A DNA stretch of 64,000 nucleotides from Sphingobium soli (lineage in GTDB: Bacteria > Pseudomonadota > Alphaproteobacteria > Sphingomonadales > Sphingomonadaceae): NCBI RefSeq assembly GCF_020782245.1, contig NZ_JAJGNP010000004.1:186001-250000 (forward strand). The letters are read 5' to 3'. A program made the position numbers and the translations under genes. Shown here piece after piece: positions 54,829 through 63,451 of the stretch (the first letter of the stretch is position 1; each line of letters starts with the position of its first letter). Below the pieces are notes generated by a model. It was not told the DNA's origin, did no database searches, and saw only the letters and a list, made by a program, of their open reading frames with translations.

Positions 54829-55287
54829 ATGATGGAGCTTGCCTTGATACTTCGATCCGCCCTTATCGGCCTGGTTGCTGGCCAGCGCTCGCTCACCCCG
54901 CTGGCCGTGCTTGCCGGCGCCGCGCGCGACGGATTACTGCCCGAAGCGCCGCGCGCAACCGCGCTCCTCTCCAACCCGTTGATCGCAACGGGCGCGGTTG
55001 CGCTCGCTGGGCTGGAAATGGCGGGCGACAAGATGGAAAGCGCGCCCGACCGCACAGTGAAGCGCGGCCTGGCGGTGCGCATCATCACGTCGGCCTTCGC
55101 CGGAGCTGTCCTTGCTCCCCGCGGCAAAGGCGCGCTTGGGGCCGCAACGGCGATCACCGCCGCCATCGCCAGCGCCTATGCGGGCCTTGCCCTGCGCAAG
55201 AAGGCGATGCGCGCCTATGGCCAAGTGCCGACCGGCGCGATCGAGGATGCGGTGGTCCTTGCCGGCGGACTGGCCGTCACCCGCTGA
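54829..55287 (+). CDS. DUF4126-like membrane protein
   Basis: The protein is about 152 residues from ATG 54829, with ATGs at 54811 and 54832 as alternatives. Hydrophobic segments alternate with short loops. RSALIGLVAGQRSLTPLA at the N-terminus and IEDAVVLAGGLAV at the C-terminus resemble DUF4126 proteins. Glycine- and alanine-rich helices could form a small membrane channel-like fold. Function is unknown. It is divergent from plsY. Confidence 0.75.
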   Translation: MMELALILRSALIGLVAGQRSLTPLAVLAGAARDGLLPEAPRATALLSNPLIATGAVALAGLEMAGDKMESAPDRTVKRGLAVRIITSAFAGAVLAPRGKGALGAATAITAAIASAYAGLALRKKAMRAYGQVPTGAIEDAVVLAGGLAVTR

Positions 55288-55338
55288 CGTCGCGCAGGGG
55301 CGTTGACAGGCAAGCACCCCATCGCGACAGGAGCGGGC

Positions 55339-56142
55339 ATGACCATCGCTGCAGATGCTCCCATCCTGTTCTTCGACTCCGGCGTGGGCGGACTTTCGAT
55401 CCTCGCCCCGGTCAGAGACATGCTGCCCACCGCATCCATAATCTATGCCGCCGACAGCGCTGGCTTTCCTTATGGCACCAAGAGCGAAGCGGAAATCGCC
55501 GCGCGTGTGCCAGCGCTGCTTGGCCGCCTGGTGGAGCGCTATCGCCCGCGCCTCGCCGTCATCGCCTGCAACACCGCATCGACGATCGCCCTTCAGCATG
55601 TGCGCGCCGCGCTCGACATACCCGTGGTCGGCACCGTTCCCGCGATCAAACCCGCCGCGCTTCTATCGAAAAGCCGTATCTTCGGCGTCCTTGGCACCGA
55701 CGCGACCGTGCGCCAGCCTTATGTCGATCGCCTTGCGGCGGAACATGGCGCCGATTGCATCGTCCTGCGTCATGGCTCAGCAGCCCTGGTGCAGTTGGCC
55801 GAAGCCAAGCTGCGCGGGGAACCACTCGATCCCCGGGTCGCCCGTGCCGCGCTCGCAGGCCTTACGACTCAGCCGGGGGGGCAGCGCATGGACATGGTCG
55901 TCCTCGCCTGTACCCATTTCCCGTTGGTGGAGGCCGAACTGGCCGCCGCCGCTCCCCATTCTCTGGGGTTCGTCCATGGCGGAGAAGGCATCGCCCGCCG
56001 CATCGCCTTCCTGACGGAGGGTCAGACCTGGCCGGCTAAGCCAACGCCGGGAACTGCCGTGTTCACCCGCCTCGACGCCCAACAGGAAAGGTTGCGCCCG
56101 GCTCTGGCACGCTATGGCCTTGATCGGATCGAACAACTCTGA
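55339..56142 (+). CDS. murI: Glutamate racemase
   Basis: MurI makes D-glutamate for peptidoglycan. The protein is 267 residues from ATG 55339, with AGGAG upstream. An in-frame ATG at 55303 is less likely. The two catalytic cysteines lie in IACNTASTIAL and LACTHFPLVE. FDSGVGGLSIL and YGTKSEAEI are family motifs. It supports wall synthesis together with the PBP earlier in the window. Confidence 0.95.
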   Translation: MTIAADAPILFFDSGVGGLSILAPVRDMLPTASIIYAADSAGFPYGTKSEAEIAARVPALLGRLVERYRPRLAVIACNTASTIALQHVRAALDIPVVGTVPAIKPAALLSKSRIFGVLGTDATVRQPYVDRLAAEHGADCIVLRHGSAALVQLAEAKLRGEPLDPRVARAALAGLTTQPGGQRMDMVVLACTHFPLVEAELAAAAPHSLGFVHGGEGIARRIAFLTEGQTWPAKPTPGTAVFTRLDAQQERLRPALARYGLDRIEQL

Positions 56143-56322
56143 CGGGGTAGGCCATTTGTCCAATGCCCCTTTCATCGATCAGTCTGATAGGTATTTCCCC
56201 CTAAGGCTGCGAATGGTTATCGCTGGTAATGGGCGGATCACGCAGGTAAATGCGACCATATGGGCAGGGGAAATGCGCGCCCAGAACGACAATATGCGCG
56301 CGAACGAACGGGAAGAAGCGTA

Positions 56323-57549
56323 GTGAATTACAAGCACATCTTTTCGCAGGCGATCGACCGGCTTCACAGTGAAGGCCGCTATCGCGTCTTCATCGATATT
56401 CTGCGCAACAAGGGCGCTTTCCCCAACGCACGCTGCTTCCACGGCCATAACGGCCCCAAGCCGATCACCGTGTGGTGCTCCAACGACTATCTCGCCATGG
56501 GCCAGCATCCCAAGGTCGTCGCCGCCATGGAAGAGGCGCTGCACGATGTCGGCGCCGGATCGGGCGGCACGCGCAACATCGGCGGCAACACCCATTATCA
56601 TGTCGACCTGGAAGGCGAGCTCGCCGACCTGCACGGCAAGGAAGCGGCGCTGCTCTTCACCTCGGGCTATGTGTCGAACGAAGCGACGCTCTCCACGCTG
56701 GCCAAGCTACTGCCCGGCTGCATCATCTTTTCCGATGAACTCAACCATGCGTCGATGATCGCGGGCATCCGTAATTCCGGATGCGAAAAGCGCGTGTTCC
56801 GCCACAATGACGTCGATCATCTCCGTGAACTGCTTGCTGCCGAAGATCCCGATGCGCCCAAGCTGATCGCCTTTGAAAGCGTGTATTCGATGGACGGCGA
56901 CATCGCCCCCATCGCCGCCATCTGCGACCTGGCGGACGAATTTAACGCGCTCACCTATCTCGACGAAGTCCATGCCGTGGGCATGTATGGCGCGCGCGGT
57001 GGCGGCATTTCGGAACGCGACGAAGTGGCCGATCGCGTCACCATCATCGAAGGCACGCTGGGCAAGGCGTTCGGCGTCATGGGCGGCTATATTGCGGCCG
57101 ACCAGATGATCGTCGACGTGATCCGCAGCTATGCGCCCGGCTTCATCTTCACCACATCCCTTTCGCCCGTGCTGGTCGCGGGCGTCCTGGCCAGCGTGCG
57201 CCATCTCAAGGGGTCCAGCGAGGAGCGCGAGGGGCAGCAGGCATCGGCCGCGCTCCTCAAGCAGTTGATGCGCGACGCGGGGCTGCCGGTCATGAACTCC
57301 GTCACCCATATCGTCCCGCTGATGGTGGGCGATCCGGTCAAGGCCAAGCGGATCAGCGACATCCTGCTCGCCGAATATGGCGCCTATGTTCAACCCATCA
57401 ATTATCCCACAGTCTCCCGCGGCACCGAAAGGCTGCGCTTCACGCCAGGCCCCGCCCATACGGAAGAAATGATGCGCGACCTGGTCGGCGCACTGGTGGA
57501 AATCTGGGACCGGCTGGACCTGGAACTGCTGGAGCGCCAGGCGGCTTGA
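56323..57549 (+). CDS. hemA: 5-aminolevulinate synthase
   Basis: This PLP enzyme condenses glycine and succinyl-CoA to 5-aminolevulinate, the alphaproteobacterial (C4) entry to heme. The 408-residue protein starts at GTG 56323 with [13 protein letters not shown]. The PLP lysine is Lys248 in [30 protein letters not shown] and [12 protein letters not shown] are typical. An upstream extension to 56260 is not conserved in type. Confidence 0.96.
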   Translation: MNYKHIFSQAIDRLHSEGRYRVFIDILRNKGAFPNARCFHGHNGPKPITVWCSNDYLAMGQHPKVVAAMEEALHDVGAGSGGTRNIGGNTHYHVDLEGELADLHGKEAALLFTSGYVSNEATLSTLAKLLPGCIIFSDELNHASMIAGIRNSGCEKRVFRHNDVDHLRELLAAEDPDAPKLIAFESVYSMDGDIAPIAAICDLADEFNALTYLDEVHAVGMYGARGGGISERDEVADRVTIIEGTLGKAFGVMGGYIAADQMIVDVIRSYAPGFIFTTSLSPVLVAGVLASVRHLKGSSEEREGQQASAALLKQLMRDAGLPVMNSVTHIVPLMVGDPVKAKRISDILLAEYGAYVQPINYPTVSRGTERLRFTPGPAHTEEMMRDLVGALVEIWDRLDLELLERQAA

Positions 57550-57550
57550 G

Positions 57551-58021
57551 ATGCGTTGGAGTGGGTTGCGAGCTTTGGTGATCGAGCGCTTCGCTCCTGA
57601 ATTACGTCGCCGACTGGATATTCAAAGCACGCGTTATGGCAATTGCAGCTGTGGCCATGCCTGGATGACCTTTGACGGCGAGGTCATTGCCAATTTCTGC
57701 ACGCGCGCAAATTACATTGCGGGTGGCTATGAAGGTGGATCAGCCAGTCGCAACTTGATGTATCGCTCGCAATTTGCTGACTTTGGCGAGCTAAGTCGGC
57801 AGGATGCGTATCGCGCCTGCTGGGATTTCGTCCATGAACTCTCGATCGAACAAGCGATGCAGGATGATGATCCGCTGATCCAATCCCTGGCGATGGCTGA
57901 TGGCCGGATCGGAACGCGACGACTTGAGCAGATTGATGGGAGCAAGTTACACCGACTGGCGGCCCATATCTTGGATATCCGTCGTCAGACAAGAGGCGTA
58001 AAGACCCGTAACGCTGCCTGA
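57551..58021 (+). CDS. Small protein of unknown function, possibly SF0329-like
   Basis: The 156-residue protein begins one base after the hemA stop. The N-terminal pattern MRWSGLRALVIERFAPEL, then STRYGNCSCGHAWMTFDGEVI, reminds me of the uncharacterised SF0329-type family, but I cannot confirm this. CSCGH may bind metal. Composition is lower in GC than hemA. No membrane segment or signal is present. The tight junction with hemA suggests co-transcription, but the composition suggests a later arrival. Confidence 0.7.
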   Translation: MRWSGLRALVIERFAPELRRRLDIQSTRYGNCSCGHAWMTFDGEVIANFCTRANYIAGGYEGGSASRNLMYRSQFADFGELSRQDAYRACWDFVHELSIEQAMQDDDPLIQSLAMADGRIGTRRLEQIDGSKLHRLAAHILDIRRQTRGVKTRNAA

Positions 58022-58052
58022 AGCCACTTAGCGGTGCCTACGCGCCCCATAA

Positions 58053-58697
58053 TTAAACCCGGCTCAACCCGCCGCGCACCGCATAGCCGCGATAGAGCGG
58101 CCGGCTCTGCGCCACGCCGCCGACATCCTGCGCCAGCTGCTCGATCGCCGCGTGCAGGCCCGCGCGCGGCGACACATGGAACGCCCCCAGCCAGCCGAAC
58201 AGCGCGCGCTTCCAAAGTCCCGGCAGGCGCTCCTGCTGCCCGAAATCGACGATCTCCAGCTTGCCGCCCAGAGCAACGCATCGCGCTGCTTGCCGCAGCG
58301 CCGCTTCCCAATCCGGGATCATCGACAGCGCATAGCTGATGAATACCCGGTCAAAGGTCGCGCGCCCGAACAGCGTAAGCGCATCAAAGCCACAAGCGTC
58401 GCCCTGCGCCAGCGTGACGCGCTGCGCCATGCCTGCCTTCGCCACGCTGCCGCGCGCCGTGTTCAGCATCGCTTCCGATATGTCCACACCGTGTAATGCC
58501 GCCTGCGGCCACGCCTTACCCACTGCGATCAGGTTCCGCCCCGTGCCACAGCCGATTTCCAAAACCGTCCCGCCGTCCGGCACGGCGAGATCAGCGATCA
58601 GCCGGTCCCGCCCCAGCAGATAATATTTGCGCGTCAGGTCATAGATATGCCGCTGGTAGCGATAGACCCCGTCCATCAGCCCCTTATGATCGTTCAC
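58053..58697 (-). CDS. btaB: SAM-dependent methyltransferase, BtaB-like
   Basis: The 214-residue class I methyltransferase has the SAM motif VLEIGCGTGRNL and VDISEAML. The N-terminus MDGVYRYQRHIYDLTRKYYLLGR-type pattern is typical of BtaB. In Rhodobacter, BtaB trimethylates diacylglyceryl-homoserine to the betaine lipid DGTS. The ATG overlaps the btaA stop by four bases. This pairing is the main support for the specific function. Confidence 0.87.
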   Translation of the reverse strand: MNDHKGLMDGVYRYQRHIYDLTRKYYLLGRDRLIADLAVPDGGTVLEIGCGTGRNLIAVGKAWPQAALHGVDISEAMLNTARGSVAKAGMAQRVTLAQGDACGFDALTLFGRATFDRVFISYALSMIPDWEAALRQAARCVALGGKLEIVDFGQQERLPGLWKRALFGWLGAFHVSPRAGLHAAIEQLAQDVGGVAQSRPLYRGYAVRGGLSRV

Positions 58698-59914
58698 GCA
58701 TCATCCCTCAGCACATAAAGATGAACGCCGCCATAAATGGCCGAACGATCACGCGCGGTGTAATCGCGCGAGGCGTCGGCGCGATACTGCCAGCGCCCCA
58801 GCACGTCGTCGCTGACACGGCCCGGCAGGATGCTCGGCTCACCCGCGGTGCGGAACAGAACCCGCGCCCCCGGCTTCGCCGTTCGCGTAATCTGCGCCCA
58901 CAGCGCATTCAACTGGTCGTCATCCATCCAGTCCTGCGCATCGAGCAGGATATAGCGGTCGCAGGACGCGGCCGACTGGCTGGCGAGAAAATCGGTAAAG
59001 TTGACATGACGGACATCCACGCGCCCGGCCCGCGTCCGCACCGCCTCATGGTTTGCCGCCTGCAAATAGGGGGGCAACGGCCCTTCACCCCCTGCATAGC
59101 CGCGCCCGAAGGCCTGCACCGCGAAATAATTGTCCTTCAGATCAAAATCGCATGCCAGTTTCTTCAGGCGCGTCTTCAACACTGCGTCCATGCGCGCGTC
59201 CCCGGCAAGTGCCTCGAACTGCGCGGGCGGGATGCCAAGGCCGAACAGCGACGCCGGTTGACTGGTCAGCCAGCGCACAAAGCCCCTGTCGAAGATCGGC
59301 GCCAGTTCGCGCTCGAAAATTTCCAACTGCTCCTCACGCGTCCGCGCGTCCAGCATCCGCCGGGGATTGACGCCATGCAGCCGCGCCAGCAGATGCGCCG
59401 CGCCGATAAATCGGCCCAGCAAGCCGTGTTTGTAGATGCCACGGGCAAATCCGCCGATGCGCCGCCGGCCGATCAGGTCGCGCCCTTCCCAGTAACGCCG
59501 CGTTGCCTCGTCCAGTTGCGGCGCGACCAGTTCGCGATAGGCCGCCACATTGGCGCGATCGTCGGCTTGCGCGAAGAATCGATGGAAACTGGCATGATCG
59601 GGCAGCGTCCGCGCCGCCATCAGCTTCAGACGATTGAGCGCGATATGCGCGGTATTCAGGTCCACTGCCGTGATCTTCGCCGGGTCCGCGGTCAGATAGG
59701 ACAGCACATTGCACCCGCCCGACGCGATCGTCACCACATGGTTGTCGGGCTGAATCGCCAGCGCCTCCATGTCCACCGCCGGATCCTCCCAGATCTGGGC
59801 ATAGACCAGCCCGCGAAAGGCGAAGGTGAAGGCGCGTTCCAGCAAGCCCTGTTTCGACAGATGGCGATGCCTGTGCACCGCCTTGGTGATGGTCCTGTGG
59901 GCTGAAATGGCCAT
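58694..59914 (-). CDS. btaA: Diacylglycerol 3-amino-3-carboxypropyltransferase BtaA (DUF3419)
   Basis: BtaA moves the 3-amino-3-carboxypropyl group of SAM to diacylglycerol, starting betaine-lipid synthesis. The protein is 406 residues from ATG 59914. DUF3419 marks are LVYAQIWEDPAVDMEAL, TIASGGCNVLSYL, AVDLNTAHIALN and YILLDAQDWM. The longer upstream frame is arginine-rich and rejected. It is the first gene of btaA-btaB. Such lipids often replace phospholipids under phosphate limitation. I did not identify a Pho box. Confidence 0.9.
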   Translation of the reverse strand: MAISAHRTITKAVHRHRHLSKQGLLERAFTFAFRGLVYAQIWEDPAVDMEALAIQPDNHVVTIASGGCNVLSYLTADPAKITAVDLNTAHIALNRLKLMAARTLPDHASFHRFFAQADDRANVAAYRELVAPQLDEATRRYWEGRDLIGRRRIGGFARGIYKHGLLGRFIGAAHLLARLHGVNPRRMLDARTREEQLEIFERELAPIFDRGFVRWLTSQPASLFGLGIPPAQFEALAGDARMDAVLKTRLKKLACDFDLKDNYFAVQAFGRGYAGGEGPLPPYLQAANHEAVRTRAGRVDVRHVNFTDFLASQSAASCDRYILLDAQDWMDDDQLNALWAQITRTAKPGARVLFRTAGEPSILPGRVSDDVLGRWQYRADASRDYTARDRSAIYGGVHLYVLRDDA

Positions 59915-60059
59915 GATCGCGACTCCCCGCTGCGCGTTCCTATCCTCGCGCGATAGGGCAATGGCGTGTCGGCGACGTGACGCTGGCGTTACCATGCGGT
60001 GACTCGCCTTTCTGGTCAGGCTTGCGGAACCGCCATGCCCCTTCCCATCTTCTTGCCCC

Positions 60060-61052
60060 ATGGCGCATTGGATCGAACCACAGCCGACAGGCATCTATGT
60101 CCGGCCCGCCGACGCGTGGATCGACCCCTCCCTGCCGCAGGAGCGCGCGCTGGTGACGCATGGCCATGCCGATCATGCGCGCGGCGGCCATGGCCATGTC
60201 TGGGCGACGCGCGAGACACTGGCGATCATGGGCCTGCGCTATGGCACGGCCAGCGGCACTGCGGTCGATTATGGCGAAGACGTGCGGCTAGGGGGCGTGA
60301 CGATCCGCTATGTCCCCGCCGGTCATGTGCTGGGATCGGCGCAGATCATCCTCGACCATGCCGGTGAGCGCGTGGTCGTGACCGGCGATTACAAGCGCCG
60401 CCCCGACCCTACCTGCCTGCCCTTCGAACCCGTCCCCTGCGATATCTTCGTGACCGAAGCCACCTTCGGCCTGCCGGTGTTTCGCCACCCCGACACCGGC
60501 AGCGAGATGGATCGGCTGCTCGCCGCGCTCCATGCCAATCCCGACCGCTGCGTCCTCGTCGGCGCCTATGCGCTGGGCAAGGCGCAGCGCGTCATCGCCG
60601 AACTGCGCGGCCGCGGCCATCATGACGCCATTTACATCCATGGCGCGCTGGAGCGGATGTGCGCGCTTTACCAGGATTTTGGCGTCGAGTTGGGCGCATT
60701 GCGCCCTGCCACCGGCGTTCCGGCCAAGGAGATGCGCGGGCATATCATCCTCTCGCCCCCATCCGCGCTCAACGATCGCTGGAGCCGCCGCCTGCCCGAC
60801 CCCATCACCGCCATGGCGTCAGGGTGGATGCGGGTGCGCCAGCGCGCCCGGCAGAAGAATGTCGAATTGCCCCTCGTCATTTCCGACCATGCCGACTGGG
60901 ACGAACTCACCGATACGATCCGGGAAGTCGCCCCCAACGAAACCTGGATCACCCATGGCCGCGAGGAAGCTCTGCTCCACTGGTGCATGACCCACCAGAT
61001 CCGCGCCCGCGCGCTCGCGCTGGTCGGCCGTGAAGACGAGGATGAAGGCTGA
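60060..61052 (+). CDS. Ligase-associated DNA exonuclease (metallo-beta-lactamase fold)
   Basis: The 330-residue protein has the metal-binding motif VTHGHADHARGG, VPAGHVLGSAQI and VTGDYKRRPDPT, plus a C-terminal beta-CASP-like region with ISDHADWDELTD. This is the exonuclease family that is always found next to an ATP-dependent ligase in alphaproteobacteria. The ligase gene overlaps its stop (TGATG). The pair is thought to act in repair of cross-linked or broken DNA. Direction of digestion cannot be told from sequence. Confidence 0.9.
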   Translation: MAHWIEPQPTGIYVRPADAWIDPSLPQERALVTHGHADHARGGHGHVWATRETLAIMGLRYGTASGTAVDYGEDVRLGGVTIRYVPAGHVLGSAQIILDHAGERVVVTGDYKRRPDPTCLPFEPVPCDIFVTEATFGLPVFRHPDTGSEMDRLLAALHANPDRCVLVGAYALGKAQRVIAELRGRGHHDAIYIHGALERMCALYQDFGVELGALRPATGVPAKEMRGHIILSPPSALNDRWSRRLPDPITAMASGWMRVRQRARQKNVELPLVISDHADWDELTDTIREVAPNETWITHGREEALLHWCMTHQIRARALALVGREDEDEG

Positions 61053-62635
61053 TGCGCGGCTTCTCCCAACTCCTCGACGGCCTCGTCTACACCCGCTCGC
61101 GCAATGGCAAGCTTGGCCTGATCGCCACCTATCTGCGCGACGCGCCTGATCCCGATCGCGGCTGGGCGCTTGCCGCGCTTACTGGCAGCCTCGATCTCAA
61201 AACCGTCAAATCCTCCGCCATCAGCGAAATGATCCGCGCCCGCACCGACCCCATTCTTTACGAAATGAGCCGCGACTATGTCGGCGACCTCGCCGAAACC
61301 GTTGCCCTCCTCTGGCCCAAACGCACCGACCAGCCTGCAGAACTGGATGATGGATCGCTCAGCCTCTCCGCCATAATCGACCGCCTCCACAATGTCAGCC
61401 GCGCCGCCGCGCCCGACGCGCTCGCGCACATGATGGACCATCTCGATTCATCGGGACGGTTCGCGCTCTTGAAACTGGCGACCGGAGGCCTGCGAGTCGG
61501 CATTTCGGCGCGGTTGGCCAAGACAGCCTTTGCCCAGGCTTTCGACCTCGACGTCGATGATGTCGAACAGGTCTGGCACGCCCTCTCCCCGCCCTATGCG
61601 GCCCTGTTCGATTGGGCCGAAGGCCGCGCCGGTCGCCCAGACCCCGAGGGCACGCCCTATTTCCGCCCGTTCATGCTCGCCCATCCGCTCGAGGCCGACA
61701 GCGTTGACCTCACCGACTATGCCGCCGAATGGAAATGGGACGGCATCCGTATCCAGATTGTGGGCACCGGCCGTGAGACCCGACTCTATTCCCGGGCCGG
61801 CGACGATATTTCCGGCAGCTTTCCCGAAATCGCCGCGGCCTTCACCGGCCAAGCCGTGCTGGACGGCGAATTGCTGGTCAAAGGCGAGTTCCAAGGGGGT
61901 GAAGCCGCTAGCTTCAATGCACTGCAACAGCGCCTGGGACGCAAGGCCGTTACCACCAAGATGATGGAGGACTATCCTGCCTTCGTGCGCCTCTACGACA
62001 TGCTGATTGAAGGCGAGGACGATATTCGCGCGCTGCCCTGGCACCAGCGCCGCACCCGGCTGGAGGCATTGGCGCCCACGCTCGATCCACACCGCTTCGA
62101 TCTGTCGCAAGTGATCGAGGCTGCGGACTTCGCCGCCCTCGCCAACATCCGCGCCGGTGCCCGCGATGCCGCGATCGAGGGGGTGATGCTCAAACGCCGC
62201 GACAGCCCCTATGTCGCCGGACGCAAGGCCGCGCTCTGGTATAAGTGGAAGCGCGATCCGCTGACCGCCGACTGCGTCATGATGTATGCTCAGCGCGGCC
62301 ACGGCAAAAGATCGTCTTTCTATTCCGACTATACGTTCGGCTGCTGGACCCCAGAGGGTGAATTGCTGCCCGTGGGCAAGGCCTATTCGGGATTCACCGA
62401 CGAAGAACTGAAATGGCTCGACCGCTTCGTCCGCCAGAATACTGTCAATCGCTTCGGCCCGGTGCGGGAGGTGGAAAAGACGCTGGTGCTGGAGGTTGCG
62501 TTCGACAGCATCCACGACAGCAAGCGTCACAAGTCCGGCCTGGCCATGCGCTTCCCACGCATCGCCCGTATCCGCAAGGACAAGCCCGCGCATGAGGCGG
62601 ATATGATTGAGGGGCTAAGAAAGCTGGTGGTCTAG
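61052..62635 (+). CDS. ATP-dependent DNA ligase, LigC-type
   Basis: The 527-residue ligase has an N-terminal DNA-binding domain and the nucleotidyltransferase motif I EWKWDGIRIQ, where Lys228 is the AMP-accepting residue. DGELLV is motif III-like, EGVMLKRRDSPY is motif IV-like, and WYKWKRDPL is motif V. The OB domain follows and ends LRKLVV. It belongs to the type described as cisplatin damage response ligases. It is separate from the NAD-dependent replicative LigA. Confidence 0.92.
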   Translation: MRGFSQLLDGLVYTRSRNGKLGLIATYLRDAPDPDRGWALAALTGSLDLKTVKSSAISEMIRARTDPILYEMSRDYVGDLAETVALLWPKRTDQPAELDDGSLSLSAIIDRLHNVSRAAAPDALAHMMDHLDSSGRFALLKLATGGLRVGISARLAKTAFAQAFDLDVDDVEQVWHALSPPYAALFDWAEGRAGRPDPEGTPYFRPFMLAHPLEADSVDLTDYAAEWKWDGIRIQIVGTGRETRLYSRAGDDISGSFPEIAAAFTGQAVLDGELLVKGEFQGGEAASFNALQQRLGRKAVTTKMMEDYPAFVRLYDMLIEGEDDIRALPWHQRRTRLEALAPTLDPHRFDLSQVIEAADFAALANIRAGARDAAIEGVMLKRRDSPYVAGRKAALWYKWKRDPLTADCVMMYAQRGHGKRSSFYSDYTFGCWTPEGELLPVGKAYSGFTDEELKWLDRFVRQNTVNRFGPVREVEKTLVLEVAFDSIHDSKRHKSGLAMRFPRIARIRKDKPAHEADMIEGLRKLVV

Positions 62636-62644
62636 AATCGGAAA

Positions 62645-62676
62645 GCGGCCGGCCCGCATGCAGTCGGGTCGGCCGC
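62645..62676. terminator. GC-rich hairpin between ligase and fasciclin genes
   Basis: GCGGCCGGCCCG (62645-62656) pairs with CGGGTCGGCCGC (62665-62676) with one G-T mismatch and an eight-base loop, between two convergent genes. A T-run is lacking, so efficiency is uncertain. Confidence 0.45.
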
Positions 62677-62698
62677 CTCCCTCACATCATCGGAACGG

Positions 62699-63256
62699 TC
62701 AGGGCATCAGCACCGTATCGATGACATGGATAACGCCGTTCGACTGATTGACATCTGCGATGGTCACCATCGATTTGCCGCCCTTAGCATCGGTCAGATA
62801 GACAGAATTGCCTTCCACCCATGCCGTCAGCGGTTCGCCCTGAACGGTCGTGAGCATCGCCTTGCCGCCATTGGCCTTGGCCTGCGCGATCAGGTCGGCC
62901 GCGTTCAGCTTGCCCGGCACGACATGATAGGTCAGGATCTTGGTCAGGTCGGCCTTGTTCTCAGGCTTCAGCAATGTGTCGACCGTGCCGGCGGGCAGCT
63001 TGGCAAAGGCGGCATTGGTCGGCGCGAACACGGTGAAGGGACCAGAACCTTTCAGCGTATCGACCAGGCCAGCCGCTTTCACCGCCGCAACCAGCGTGGT
63101 GTGATCCTTCGAATTGACCGCGTTGTCGATGATATCTTTGGTCGGCGACATGGCCGCTCCCCCGACCATGGGGTTGGTCGCCGTCTGGGCCATTGCCCCG
63201 CCGCTGACGGATAGCAACGCGCCGGCCAGCGCGATCGTTAGGGTGGATACTTTCAT
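62699..63256 (-). CDS. Fasciclin-domain secreted protein
   Basis: The 185-residue protein has a signal peptide ([12 protein letters not shown]). A single fasciclin (FAS1) domain covers about 37-183, with [45 protein letters not shown] and a C-terminal [15 protein letters not shown]1 domains mediate adhesion. Small secreted forms are common in sphingomonads and related bacteria. AGGAAGGA lies upstream of the ATG. Confidence 0.9.
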   Translation of the reverse strand: MKVSTLTIALAGALLSVSGGAMAQTATNPMVGGAAMSPTKDIIDNAVNSKDHTTLVAAVKAAGLVDTLKGSGPFTVFAPTNAAFAKLPAGTVDTLLKPENKADLTKILTYHVVPGKLNAADLIAQAKANGGKAMLTTVQGEPLTAWVEGNSVYLTDAKGGKSMVTIADVNQSNGVIHVIDTVLMP

Positions 63257-63451
63257 GTCGTCATCCTTCCTCTGTCACTCCCCGTCATGCGAGGATGCTG
63301 ACATTACGCGCCAGCCGGCGGGAGGATGCGCGACTGCCCCAAAGGACAGGCCGGATGGCCCGCCCAGGCGCATCTGACTTTGCGCTGTCATGCCCGCACC
63401 CTATATGGACGCTTTCGCGCGGGCACGCGCAGCAGGCATATGGAGACACAA

